Source of the DNA: CAIRDP01 sp037134895
Lineage (GTDB): Bacteria > Bacteroidota > Bacteroidia > Bacteroidales > FEN-979
Direction: 5' to 3'
DNA: 17,766 nucleotides
NCBI GenBank assembly: GCA_037134895.1
Contig: JBAXLI010000080.1
Span: forward strand, 1-17,766
Positions 7,100 through 14,157 of the stretch are shown one piece after another. The first letter of the stretch is position 1, and each line of letters starts with the position of its first letter. The notes beneath the pieces are model-generated. The model was not told the origin of the DNA and searched no databases. It saw only the letters and a list, made by a program, of their open reading frames with translations. The position numbers and the translations under genes are program-made.

Positions 7100-8751
7100 T
7101 TCAGACCAAGAGTTGTAACCCCCTGTTCATAAACAATGTCAACAGGAATATTTGCGGAACGCAAACGGGCAAGATCTCCTGCAAGTTGCTCATTGATCTT
7201 TCCGTTGGCTGCAAGATACTGCTTGGCTCCCTCATAATTTCCGTCACCTTCGAAAATCAGGACTTTGGCAGCCCAGTCGTAAACTGCAGTTTTGATCTTT
7301 TCCATATTGACTTTGTATGTGCCATTCGCTGAACGTTGAAATGCTCCGTTTGATTCAAAAAAATTGAAGCACATCATGTTGGCTTTGCCATGGGCGCTGG
7401 CAGCTCCAAACCTGACTGAACGGAAGAGGCCCGCCATGTAAGTGACAAAACAATCCTCTGCTGTGATGCCTGTGATCTCGCCTTTAGCAATGAGCTGGGT
7501 GGCCATGTATAATCCAAGGATATCAGCCTTGGCTTCTTCAAAAGCCGAATACTGCTCCTTAAGGGCTTCCCTGATATTGCCTTTGCCGTTGATGGTGTTT
7601 TTAACTCCAAGCCCGTGAGCTACCTCGTGAAACATGACATTTGAGAAAAATGCATCAAATTTCACATTCATTCTCTGACCTGAATCTATCAACATATTCG
7701 CAATAGGCATGAGGATGTTGTCAAATTTGGCTTTCATGGCATTTTTCAGCTGCAGGCGCCTTGAGCCTTTCTTCAGCTGTACGTTCTCATCATTGGGGAG
7801 ATTGATGGCAATGGTTTTACTGCCCGCATTTGACTGGCCTGATACAAAGAGCAGATCATAAGCATTCAGGTCGGAATCAGTCCCCGGTTTTTCTTTCTTG
7901 TATTTTGCCTCAACCGGAAGGTTTGCCTGGAGTTCAGGAAGAAATGCAGCAAATTTGGAAAGTTTCGCACTCCATTCTTTGTCCTTCACAAGAACTACGC
8001 CTTCATATGCGGTCTTATATCCGAACAATTCATCCTCATAATTTTCAATCGGGCCGATCACCACATCGACAGTATTGGTTTTCATGTCCATCCAGGCCAT
8101 ATCGCTCTCAAAATACTCATCTGTAAGAAGGGCTTTTGAACGGAGCTTGAGGTACTTCTGCAAGCCCCGGTCTTCGGCAAGTTCAGAAGCCTTGCTGAGC
8201 AGTGAGGAAGCTTTTTCTATTGCATCGTGGTATGCATCGTGATACCAGACCGACTTCAGCGCTTTATCGGCCCCACGGATGATAATAGTATACTGGCTGG
8301 TTTTATTAGGATCTTTAAACATGGCAAATTCATCCTTGCTCATGTCTTTCGGGTAAAAGTTAACACCGGCAGGTTTCTCACCGAAACCTTTTACGAACGC
8401 TTTGTTCCCGTTAAGCCTTTCCCACGGGCCGTAATTGATCTCAGCAAATTTTCTGACAAGGCTGTCATTAATGGTGTCGAGGAAAGCCTGCTTTTTGCCG
8501 ATTGTTTGTTCCCAGTATATGCCATCAATGAGTTGTACAGCTTCGATCAGAAGCGGGAGCATCTCCTTTTCTTTGGCAGTGAGGGTGTTGAGATTGGTTG
8601 TGAGCTTAACCACAGAGAACTCGCTGATTTTTGCAAGCATAATTGAATCCTGGGGAGTCAGAGAACCTCGTTTTTCCTGCATCCTGCATCCTGTAAACGT
8701 GATGGAGGCCAGAATGATCATTGAAAGGAAGCTAAGTTTGGGTGTCGACAT
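7096..8751 (-). CDS. Dipeptidyl-peptidase III-like (M49) zinc metallopeptidase lipoprotein
   Basis: A 551-residue protein with a lipoprotein signal (FTGC, Cys about residue 22) and features of peptidase family M49. The zinc motif is HEVAH (H375, E376, H379), followed about 30 residues later by FEEAKADILGLY (E405, E406), which corresponds to the M49 EEXXA(E/D) motif providing the third ligand. Classical DPP III has a six-residue HEXXGH motif; this five-residue form is a known minor variant. The protein is shorter than human DPP III (about 737) but near other bacterial relatives. Likely it removes dipeptides from peptides in the periplasm or at the outer membrane. It is the first gene of the minus-strand cluster, with a divergent SPFH gene upstream. 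The lipobox codons lie inside a short GCATCCT repeat. Confidence 0.82.
   Translation of the reverse strand: MSTPKLSFLSMIILASITFTGCRMQEKRGSLTPQDSIMLAKISEFSVVKLTTNLNTLTAKEKEMLPLLIEAVQLIDGIYWEQTIGKKQAFLDTINDSLVRKFAEINYGPWERLNGNKAFVKGFGEKPAGVNFYPKDMSKDEFAMFKDPNKTSQYTIIIRGADKALKSVWYHDAYHDAIEKASSLLSKASELAEDRGLQKYLKLRSKALLTDEYFESDMAWMDMKTNTVDVVIGPIENYEDELFGYKTAYEGVVLVKDKEWSAKLSKFAAFLPELQANLPVEAKYKKEKPGTDSDLNAYDLLFVSGQSNAGSKTIAINLPNDENVQLKKGSRRLQLKNAMKAKFDNILMPIANMLIDSGQRMNVKFDAFFSNVMFHEVAHGLGVKNTINGKGNIREALKEQYSAFEEAKADILGLYMATQLIAKGEITGITAEDCFVTYMAGLFRSVRFGAASAHGKANMMCFNFFESNGAFQRSANGTYKVNMEKIKTAVYDWAAKVLIFEGDGNYEGAKQYLAANGKINEQLAGDLARLRSANIPVDIVYEQGVTTLGLK
8675..8693. repeat. Short GCATCCT repeat over a lipobox (element F)
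   Basis: About 2.7 copies of the 7-bp unit also seen at 4311-4422 and 17713-17766. On the minus strand it encodes the GC-RMQ residues around the lipid-attachment Cys of the M49 lipoprotein. It could be chance similarity, but it is the same unit. Confidence 0.6.
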
Positions 8752-8771
8752 AACAATTGAATATTTTTATA

Positions 8772-8779
8772 CAAAAGTA
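8772..8779 (-). promoter_or_regulatory. Possible -7 box for the M49 lipoprotein operon
   Basis: TACTTTTG on the minus strand matches TAnnTTTG and lies about 20 bp upstream of the peptidase start codon. No TTG is found 19-21 bp further upstream, so only half of the promoter is supported. Confidence 0.35.
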
Positions 8780-8788
8780 TACAATTTC

Positions 8789-8819
8789 TTGTTTAATTGC
8801 CTTTTTCGCTGTAGGTTTG
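8789..8819 (+). promoter_or_regulatory. Bacteroidota-type promoter for the SPFH gene
   Basis: TTG (8789-8791), a 20-bp spacer and TAGGTTTG (8812-8819) match the -33/-7 consensus of the Bacteroidota primary sigma factor. The start codon follows 26 bp after the -7 box. Confidence 0.65.
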
Positions 8820-8845
8820 GACTGTAAATCAAAAAACCAAAAAAA

Positions 8846-9715
8846 ATGGAAATTCCTTTCGTAATTATTATCGGGATACTTGTACTGCTTTTCTTTGCAG
8901 GGATCCGGATTGTGCGCCCGACCCATCGCGGTCTTGTTGAGCGTTTAGGCAAGTACCACCGTTTTGCAAACCCGGGTTTTCACTGGATACTGCCCGGGAT
9001 TGAACAGATGTACCGGGTAAATATAACCGAGAAAATGATCAATGCCGAACCCCAGGAAATCATCACGAACGATAACCTGAATGCCAGGGTTGATGCACAG
9101 GTCTATTTCAAGATCATGTCAGATGAGGATCATGTGAAGAATTCCCAGTACAGCGTTAACAGTATTGAATACCAGATCGTGAACCTCGCGCGTACAACCT
9201 TGCGTAACATCATTGGCACGATGACGCTGAAATCGGCCAACAGCGAACGTGGTAAGATCAACAAGGAACTGCATGGTACACTTCTCGAGGAAACCCGGAA
9301 CTGGGGTATTGAGATTATCCGCACCGAGCTAAAGGAGATAGATCCTCCCAAGGATGTTCAGGAAACCATGAACAAGATCGTTAAAGCGGAAAATGAAAAG
9401 ATTGCAGCCATTGACTATGCTACCGCCACTGAAACAAAAGCCGACGGCGAAAAGCGGGCTGAGATCAGGCGGGCCGAGGGTATCAAGCAGGGGGCAATTC
9501 TCCGTGCCGAGGGCGAGGCGCAGGCAATCAAGCTTGTAAATGAATCTGCTGAAAAGTACTTTGTGGGAAATGCACAAATGCTCAGGCGTATTCAGGCAAT
9601 GGAAACGTCACTTAAGGATAACAGCAAGGTGATCGTACCCAACGGCTCTGACCTTGTAAATGTGATGGGCGAAATGTCGGGGGTTGTTCCTATCCTGAAG
9701 AAAAAGGAAGATTAA
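8846..9715 (+). CDS. SPFH/Band 7 (stomatin/paraslipin-like) membrane protein
   Basis: A 289-residue protein with one N-terminal membrane segment (about residues 3-20, IIIGILVLLFFAGI) followed by a Band 7 domain: RPTHRGLVERLGKY, the ILPGIEQMYRVNITE stretch and VDAQVYFKI are typical of stomatin-like proteins. Residues about 170-235 are Ala/Glu/Lys-rich and predict a coiled coil (AENEKIAAIDYATATETKA, EGEAQAIKL). Such proteins form large ring- or cage-like oligomers at the membrane and often act with a membrane protease or NfeD partner; neither is adjacent here. It stands alone, driven by its own promoter, and converges on cysC with an 11-bp gap. Confidence 0.92.
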   Translation: MEIPFVIIIGILVLLFFAGIRIVRPTHRGLVERLGKYHRFANPGFHWILPGIEQMYRVNITEKMINAEPQEIITNDNLNARVDAQVYFKIMSDEDHVKNSQYSVNSIEYQIVNLARTTLRNIIGTMTLKSANSERGKINKELHGTLLEETRNWGIEIIRTELKEIDPPKDVQETMNKIVKAENEKIAAIDYATATETKADGEKRAEIRRAEGIKQGAILRAEGEAQAIKLVNESAEKYFVGNAQMLRRIQAMETSLKDNSKVIVPNGSDLVNVMGEMSGVVPILKKKED

Positions 9716-9726
9716 CATTCCTTTGA

Positions 9727-10335
9727 TCAATCCCTCCTGATAAAGGGGAGAAGATAGTCAATCATAATTTTTGCTGATTCTTCTATTGAAAGAAGGTCGG
9801 TTCTTATCTCAAGCGAAGGATCCACCGGGATTTCGTAAGGAGCGTTGATCCCTGTGAATTCCTTTATCTCGCCATTCCTGGCTTTCAGGTAAAGCCCTTT
9901 GACATCGCGTGATTCGCAAACGTCAAGAGGTGCATTGATAAAAAACTCTATGAAATCCTCATGGCCGATGATCTCCCTGGCCATTTCCCGGATCTCGTTC
10001 GTCGGACTGATAAAGCTGGCAATTGTAATAATACCGCAATTCACGAATAGCTTCGAAACTTCGGCTATTCTGCGTATATTCTCATACCTGTCTCCGTCGG
10101 AAAACCCGAGGTTCTTGTTAATTCCGGTTCTTACGTTGTCGCCATCAAGAGTCTGAACAAAGTACCCGAGTTTATGCAATTCGGCTTCCAGCGAATAGGA
10201 GAGGGTGGTTTTGCCTGCTCCTGAAAGTCCGGTCATCCAGATTACTTTAGATTGCTGGTTCAGCTGTATTTCCTTGGCCTGCCTGCTGAGTTTCAGGGAT
10301 TCGCTTGGAAATATGTTATTGTCAGTCGTATTCAC
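9727..10335 (-). CDS. cysC: Adenylylsulfate (APS) kinase
   Basis: A 202-residue kinase that phosphorylates APS to PAPS, the sulfate donor for sulfotransferases and reductive assimilation. Walker A is GLSGAGKT (36-43), followed by LDGDNVRTGINKNLGFS (from 63), RYENIRRIAEV and the FISP motif, which holds the conserved Ser. The start is GTG at 10335. Sulfate adenylyltransferase genes (cysD, cysN) are absent from the window. It lies 21 bp downstream of the T9SS-type polysaccharide deacetylase on the same strand, and is probably co-transcribed with it. This may suggest PAPS for sulfated glycans rather than only cysteine synthesis; that link is inference. Confidence 0.95.
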   Translation of the reverse strand: MNTTDNNIFPSESLKLSRQAKEIQLNQQSKVIWMTGLSGAGKTTLSYSLEAELHKLGYFVQTLDGDNVRTGINKNLGFSDGDRYENIRRIAEVSKLFVNCGIITIASFISPTNEIREMAREIIGHEDFIEFFINAPLDVCESRDVKGLYLKARNGEIKEFTGINAPYEIPVDPSLEIRTDLLSIEESAKIMIDYLLPFIRRD

Positions 10336-10356
10336 AGTGTTGCGGTTGAAAATTAA

Positions 10357-11691
10357 TTACTGTTGGTGCTGTATCTTCAGGGAAAATATTCCCCCTCCGA
10401 TTTCAATCCGGCAGGTATATTCTCCTGCTGGAATTTTTAATGCTTTAAATAGTAATGTGTTGTCGCCGGATTCGAATTCCTGCTTCCATTCCTGTATCGT
10501 CTTCCCGTAAACATCCAGGATTAAAATCCTTACGTTTTGCTTTTCAGCAATTCTGAAAGTTATCTGTGTTTTCTCATTAAATAACTGCGGATCGCAGCTG
10601 AAAGACTGCAGGGGTGTTGATAGTTGAAATTCCCCTGAATTGGGAACAGCGTCGAACATGGCATAATCCTTACTCCCTTTCCTGTTTTTAATAAAAGGAA
10701 CAACACGTCCCTGCTGTCTGATCTGAGCAAGATACCTCAGGCTTCCGTCAAGCTGAATGTCAAGACTTACAGGAACCGTATTCACCGAGTCAGGCAGTGA
10801 GTTTGAGACTGATATTTTAAATCCTTTTTCATTATAGTCAAGGACCCGTATGCCCGTACAATTCCGCTCTCTTATGTATGAAGCCACATTATCGAGAGTT
10901 GATACCCATAAACTGTTCTCCCGGATCTTAATATAATTAAGGTGTTTTCTGAATATCTCAATATCGATGGGCTCATAGCCGTTCGTATCACTGCCCGTCC
11001 GGAAACCATGGTACCGTTCAATCAGCCATCCGTTGATCCGGAGAATGTCATCCGCCCATTTATTCATTGAAACCAGCGTGGTCCCGTTGTAAATTTTCTG
11101 GCTCGAAAGGCAGAGCATATTAACCGGGTCGATCACTTCATAGTTGTTGAAACTGCTCCGGGCCTGGAGATAATATTTTCTGCAGAATTCGATTGAAGCC
11201 TGATTGACTTTGCCAAACGGCCATGCAAAACTTCTGCATTTCTGAAGCGGGATATACCGGTTTATGGTCTTCATCGAAAGATATAACTCTTTCTTCAGGC
11301 TGTCGAGGTACTTCGGATTATTGATCAGGGTATCAAAGTCGGCATGGTTCATGCTGTGGCTGCCGATCTCATGCCCCATGTTTGCGAGATAACGCACCGA
11401 ATCCCAGTCAGGTGAATATCCCTTGCCGATCCTGTTTGTGACAATAAAGAAAGTCGCTTTGAATGAATAGATTGTGAGCAAGGGAACCGCAAGCCTGAAC
11501 TGAGACCTGTATGCGTCGTCAAAGGTAAGCGTAACAGCAGCTTCCTTGCCTTTGTACCAGTTTTTAATTGTATACCTGAGGAATTTACCCTCACCGAATG
11601 GTGCTGATTTTTCTGCTTGGCCAAATACTGCCGGTCCGCCTATAGAAATTAGGATCAGCAGTATAAGACCCTGGCGGATTGTTCTTGTCAT
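10357..11691 (-). CDS. Secreted polysaccharide deacetylase with C-terminal T9SS sorting-like domain
   Basis: A 444-residue secreted protein: signal peptide (about 1-24, ending FGQA), NodB-type carbohydrate esterase 4 domain with LTFDDA (catalytic D58, D59), metal ligands in SHSMNH (H112, H116), and AWPFG (156-160). The C-terminal ~75 residues (VRILILDVYGKTIQEW, then KALKIPAGEYTCRIE) match the pattern of a type A Por-secretion sorting domain, so export by the type IX system is likely. Substrates of the family are N-acetylated or O-acetylated glycans; the target here is unknown. The ATG is 4 bp from the 3' end of tRNA-Lys, leaving no room for a separate promoter, so it probably shares the tRNA transcript. 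cysC follows after 21 bp. Confidence 0.85.
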   Translation of the reverse strand: MTRTIRQGLILLILISIGGPAVFGQAEKSAPFGEGKFLRYTIKNWYKGKEAAVTLTFDDAYRSQFRLAVPLLTIYSFKATFFIVTNRIGKGYSPDWDSVRYLANMGHEIGSHSMNHADFDTLINNPKYLDSLKKELYLSMKTINRYIPLQKCRSFAWPFGKVNQASIEFCRKYYLQARSSFNNYEVIDPVNMLCLSSQKIYNGTTLVSMNKWADDILRINGWLIERYHGFRTGSDTNGYEPIDIEIFRKHLNYIKIRENSLWVSTLDNVASYIRERNCTGIRVLDYNEKGFKISVSNSLPDSVNTVPVSLDIQLDGSLRYLAQIRQQGRVVPFIKNRKGSKDYAMFDAVPNSGEFQLSTPLQSFSCDPQLFNEKTQITFRIAEKQNVRILILDVYGKTIQEWKQEFESGDNTLLFKALKIPAGEYTCRIEIGGGIFSLKIQHQQ

Positions 11692-11695
11692 TTAG

Positions 11696-11768
11696 TGATC
11701 CGCCTGGGATTCGAACCCAGGACCCCCGCCTTAAAAGGGCGATGCTCTACCTGCTGAGCTAGCGAATC
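11696..11768 (-). tRNA. tRNA-Lys (anticodon TTT)
   Basis: A 73-nt cloverleaf on the minus strand. Acceptor GATTCGC pairs with GCGGATC (one G-T pair), D-arm GCTCAGCAGGTAGAGC, anticodon loop CTTTTAA with anticodon TTT, and T-arm CTGGGTTCGAATCCCAG. The discriminator is A and the CCA end is not encoded. It sits between a YciO-like gene upstream and the deacetylase 4 bp downstream. Confidence 0.98.
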
Positions 11769-11787
11769 AGTCCAAAAAATGAGGGTG

Positions 11788-11817
11788 CAAAGGTAGTAAC
11801 TTTATCGAAACAAACAA
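11788..11817 (-). promoter_or_regulatory. Promoter of tRNA-Lys
   Basis: On the minus strand TTG (11817-11815), a 19-bp spacer and TACCTTTG (11795-11788) fit the -33/-7 consensus. The 12 bases TACCTTTGCACC are identical to those of the SRP RNA promoter at 12561-12550. Confidence 0.75.
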
Positions 11818-11834
11818 GGAGTGATGATAAAATC

Positions 11835-12446
11835 CTATGAAATTATCCCCTTGCCCTGCCTGAGTATCACCGGCTCATCACTGCGGCAGTCAATAACAGT
11901 CGAAGGAATGCTTTCTGAATGTCCTGAATCGATAACGATATCAACCAGTTTCCTGAATTTTTCGTAAATTTCCTCAGGATCGACAGGGTATTCAATAAAA
12001 GAATCATCAGAGTGGATAGAAGTTGTCATAATCGGATTCCCAAGTTTTTCAACTATCTGAACGGGCACCTTATGGTCGGGGATTCTGATCCCAACGGTTT
12101 TCTTTTTGCTCTGGAAGAAATGAGGTACATTGCTGTTTGCATTCAAAATAAAGGTGAACGGACCAGGAAGCGTCCTGCGCATCAGCCTGAAAATATCATT
12201 GTTGATTGGCTTTGTGAAGTCGGAAAGCTGGCTGAGGCTTGAACAGATGAACGAAAAATTGGCTTTTTCACGCTTTATACCCTTGATCTGGGCGACCCGG
12301 TCAACCGCTTTGATCTTTGTAATATCGCAGCCTAGTCCGTATACAGTATCAGTCGGGTAAATAATCACACCCCCGCTTTTGAGGCAGTCGGTAATGATCT
12401 TCAGATGTCTTTCACCTGGATTATCGGGATGTACTTTTAATAGCAT
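11835..12446 (-). CDS. Sua5/YciO/YrdC family protein, YciO-type (threonylcarbamoyl-AMP synthase-like)
   Basis: A 203-residue YrdC-fold protein. GGVIIYPTDTVYGLGCDI opens the domain, followed by KGIKREKANFSFIC, RLMRRTLPGPFTFIL, KKTVGIRIPDH and STVIDCRSDEPVILRQGKG. The pattern is closer to E. coli YciO than to TsaC/Sua5. TsaC/Sua5 make threonylcarbamoyl-AMP for the t6A37 modification of ANN-decoding tRNAs; how far YciO-type members do this is less clear. The start MLLKVHP at 12446 is chosen because the frame extends upstream only by translating the SRP RNA gene. The start lies directly at the oligo-U tail of that RNA. A tRNA-Lys gene, whose product carries t6A, follows 66 bp downstream. Confidence 0.85.
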   Translation of the reverse strand: MLLKVHPDNPGERHLKIITDCLKSGGVIIYPTDTVYGLGCDITKIKAVDRVAQIKGIKREKANFSFICSSLSQLSDFTKPINNDIFRLMRRTLPGPFTFILNANSNVPHFFQSKKKTVGIRIPDHKVPVQIVEKLGNPIMTTSIHSDDSFIEYPVDPEEIYEKFRKLVDIVIDSGHSESIPSTVIDCRSDEPVILRQGKGIIS

Positions 12447-12452
12447 AAAAAA
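12447..12452 (-). terminator. U-run at the end of the SRP RNA
   Basis: Six T residues on the minus strand follow the closing stem of the SRP RNA (GGGTAAG with CTTACCC), forming an intrinsic-terminator-like end. The next base triplet is the ATG of the YciO-like gene, so read-through or an internal promoter must supply that gene. Confidence 0.55.
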
Positions 12453-12550
12453 GGGTAAGCCCCTTATATCGCACCGCTCAACCAACTTACCCTTGCTTCC
12501 TTCCGGACCTGGGGGAGTTTGAAGGGAGCTGGTCGTATAAGACTTACCCG
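12453..12550 (-). ncRNA. ffs: Signal recognition particle RNA (small bacterial type, 4.5S-like)
   Basis: About 98 nt on the minus strand. It contains the highly conserved apical sequence CAGGTCCGGAAGGAAGCA that binds Ffh. The 5' end GGGTAAGTCTTATACGACC pairs with the 3' end, GGTGCGATATAAGG then CTTACCC, in a long hairpin with small bulges. It is the RNA core of the particle that targets membrane proteins during translation. Exact ends are estimated from the closing stem and promoter position. Confidence 0.95.
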
Positions 12551-12553
12551 GTG

Positions 12554-12583
12554 CAAAGGTACAAAAATTCGGGTGCGAGGCAA
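12554..12583 (-). promoter_or_regulatory. Promoter of SRP RNA
   Basis: On the minus strand TTG (12583-12581), a 19-bp spacer and TACCTTTG (12561-12554) fit the Bacteroidota consensus, and the predicted start falls on the GGG that opens the RNA. Confidence 0.78.
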
Positions 12584-12603
12584 GGATAAAAGTGTTTTTT
12601 TCG

Positions 12604-12611
12604 TATGTTTG
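12604..12611 (+). promoter_or_regulatory. Possible -7 box for the DUF4199/GT2 genes
   Basis: TATGTTTG matches TAnnTTTG 25 bp before the DUF4199 start codon. No TTG is present at the right upstream distance, so this is a partial match. It lies back to back with the SRP RNA promoter. Confidence 0.42.
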
Positions 12612-12636
12612 TCGTGAACAAGCAAATTTCACAACC

Positions 12637-13170
12637 ATGGATGAGAAAAAACCCTCTGCTGCCGCAAATGCACTGAATTACGGATTAATTACAGGTGCTG
12701 TGGTCATTGTGTACAGCCTCCTTCTGTACATTGCTAATCTTTATATGAACAGGTCGCTCGGATTTGTCGCCTATGTTTTACTTCTTGGCGGAATGGTCTG
12801 GGGAACACTGGAATACCGGAAAAAATCGATGAACGGCTTTATGACATACGGACAGGCCTTCAGCTCATGTTTCCTAATCGGATTGTTTGCAGGTATCCTT
12901 GCAACCATTTACATGTTTGTGTTTGTGCAGTACATTCATCCAGGCCTGGTGAACGAAGTGATCGAACAGACAAGGATTAAACTGCAGGAACAGAATATGA
13001 CCGAAGACCAGATCGAGTCGGCGTTGGATTACACCCGCAAGTTTACCACGCCCATCATGATGACAATCTGGGGACTGGTCGGATACAGTCTCATTTCCCT
13101 TGTGCTTGCACTGGTTGCCGCAATCGTCCTGAAAAAGCCTGATCCCAATGCTCAAACGTCTGCCTTGTAA
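12637..13170 (+). CDS. DUF4199 family membrane protein
   Basis: A 177-residue protein with about four membrane segments: LITGAVVIVYSLLLYIA, FVAYVLLLGGMVWGTL, FLIGLFAGILATIYMFVF and MTIWGLVGYSLISLVLALVA. Between the third and fourth is a soluble stretch with an amphipathic helix (VIEQTRIKLQEQNMTEDQIE). This is the DUF4199 pattern common in Bacteroidota; function is unknown. The start at ATG 12637 (MDEKKPSA) is preferred over an in-frame ATG 45 bp upstream because that extension would overlap the -7-like box. The gene is 9 bp upstream of a GT2 glycosyltransferase, a frequent Bacteroidota pairing, which suggests a role linked to lipid-linked glycan transfer. Confidence 0.8.
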   Translation: MDEKKPSAAANALNYGLITGAVVIVYSLLLYIANLYMNRSLGFVAYVLLLGGMVWGTLEYRKKSMNGFMTYGQAFSSCFLIGLFAGILATIYMFVFVQYIHPGLVNEVIEQTRIKLQEQNMTEDQIESALDYTRKFTTPIMMTIWGLVGYSLISLVLALVAAIVLKKPDPNAQTSAL

Positions 13171-13179
13171 TACGTAATA

Positions 13180-14118
13180 ATGGATATATCTGTTGTAATT
13201 CCCCTGCTCAACGAAGAAGAATCTCTTCCTGAACTTTCTTCCTGGATCGAAAAAGTTATGAAAGAAAACGGCTTCTCCTGGGAGGTCATTTTCGTGGATG
13301 ACGGTAGTTCTGATTCATCCTGGAAGATCATTGAAAAACTTTCATCACAGAACCCTGATTTCAAGGGAATAAAATTCAGGCGCAACTATGGTAAGGCTGC
13401 CGCACTTAATGTCGCATTCCAGGAAGCCTTGGGAGATGTGGTAATCACCATGGATGCTGACCTCCAGGACAGTCCTGATGAGATCCCTGAACTATATAAA
13501 ATGATCACGAAAGATGGTTTCGACCTGGTTTCCGGCTGGAAGAAAAAGCGCCATGATCCTGTGTCTAAGACAATCCCGACCAGGTTTTACAACTGGTCGG
13601 CCAGGAGGATGTCGGGAATCAGGCTTCACGACTTCAATTGCGGGCTCAAGGCATACAGGAACGCAGTCGTGAAGAGCATAGAGGTGTATGGCGATATGCA
13701 CAGGTACATTCCATTCCTCGCCAAATGGGCAGGATTCAAAAAAATCGGGGAAAAAGTAGTCCGCCATCAGAAACGTAAATTTGGGAAAACAAAGTTTGGC
13801 CTTGATCGTTTTTATAAAGGGTATCTTGACCTGCTTACGATTTCTTTCATGTCGCGGTTTGTAAAGAGTCCCATGCATTTCTTTGGTTTATGGGGAAGTT
13901 TGCTGTTCAGCACTGGTTTTGGTATAGCCATTTACCTGACGTATGAAAAATTCTTTCACCAGGCTTTCAAAATGACTGAACGTCCCCTGTTCTTTTTCGG
14001 GCTTCTGGCCATGGTATTGGGCACTCAACTGTTTATTGCCGGCTTTCTTGGTGAACTGGTGAGCAGGAACTCGGCCGACAGGAACCACTACCTTGTTGAG
14101 AAGAAGTCGGGTTTCTGA
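13180..14118 (+). CDS. GT2 family polyprenyl-phosphate glycosyltransferase (DPM1/GtrB-like)
   Basis: A 312-residue enzyme with a GT-A domain: VVIPLLNEEESLPEL at the N-terminus, VDDGSSDSS (40-48) for nucleotide-sugar binding, and MDADLQDSP (91-99) with the metal-binding DAD motif. Two C-terminal membrane segments (about 230-250 and 270-294) match GtrB/ArnC-type proteins, which move a sugar from a nucleotide donor to undecaprenyl phosphate on the cytoplasmic face of the inner membrane. The sugar cannot be told. It is likely in an operon with the DUF4199 gene (9 bp upstream); a histidine kinase gene follows after 39 bp. Confidence 0.92.
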   Translation: MDISVVIPLLNEEESLPELSSWIEKVMKENGFSWEVIFVDDGSSDSSWKIIEKLSSQNPDFKGIKFRRNYGKAAALNVAFQEALGDVVITMDADLQDSPDEIPELYKMITKDGFDLVSGWKKKRHDPVSKTIPTRFYNWSARRMSGIRLHDFNCGLKAYRNAVVKSIEVYGDMHRYIPFLAKWAGFKKIGEKVVRHQKRKFGKTKFGLDRFYKGYLDLLTISFMSRFVKSPMHFFGLWGSLLFSTGFGIAIYLTYEKFFHQAFKMTERPLFFFGLLAMVLGTQLFIAGFLGELVSRNSADRNHYLVEKKSGF

Positions 14119-14157
14119 ACTTCCTGCCAATTTTTTTAATTAATACTGAGATTTCTT

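Noticed and set aside
12447..12638. 64-residue N-terminal extension of the YciO-like protein
   Set aside because: It is a translation of the SRP RNA gene and its promoter; homology begins at MLLKVHP (12446).
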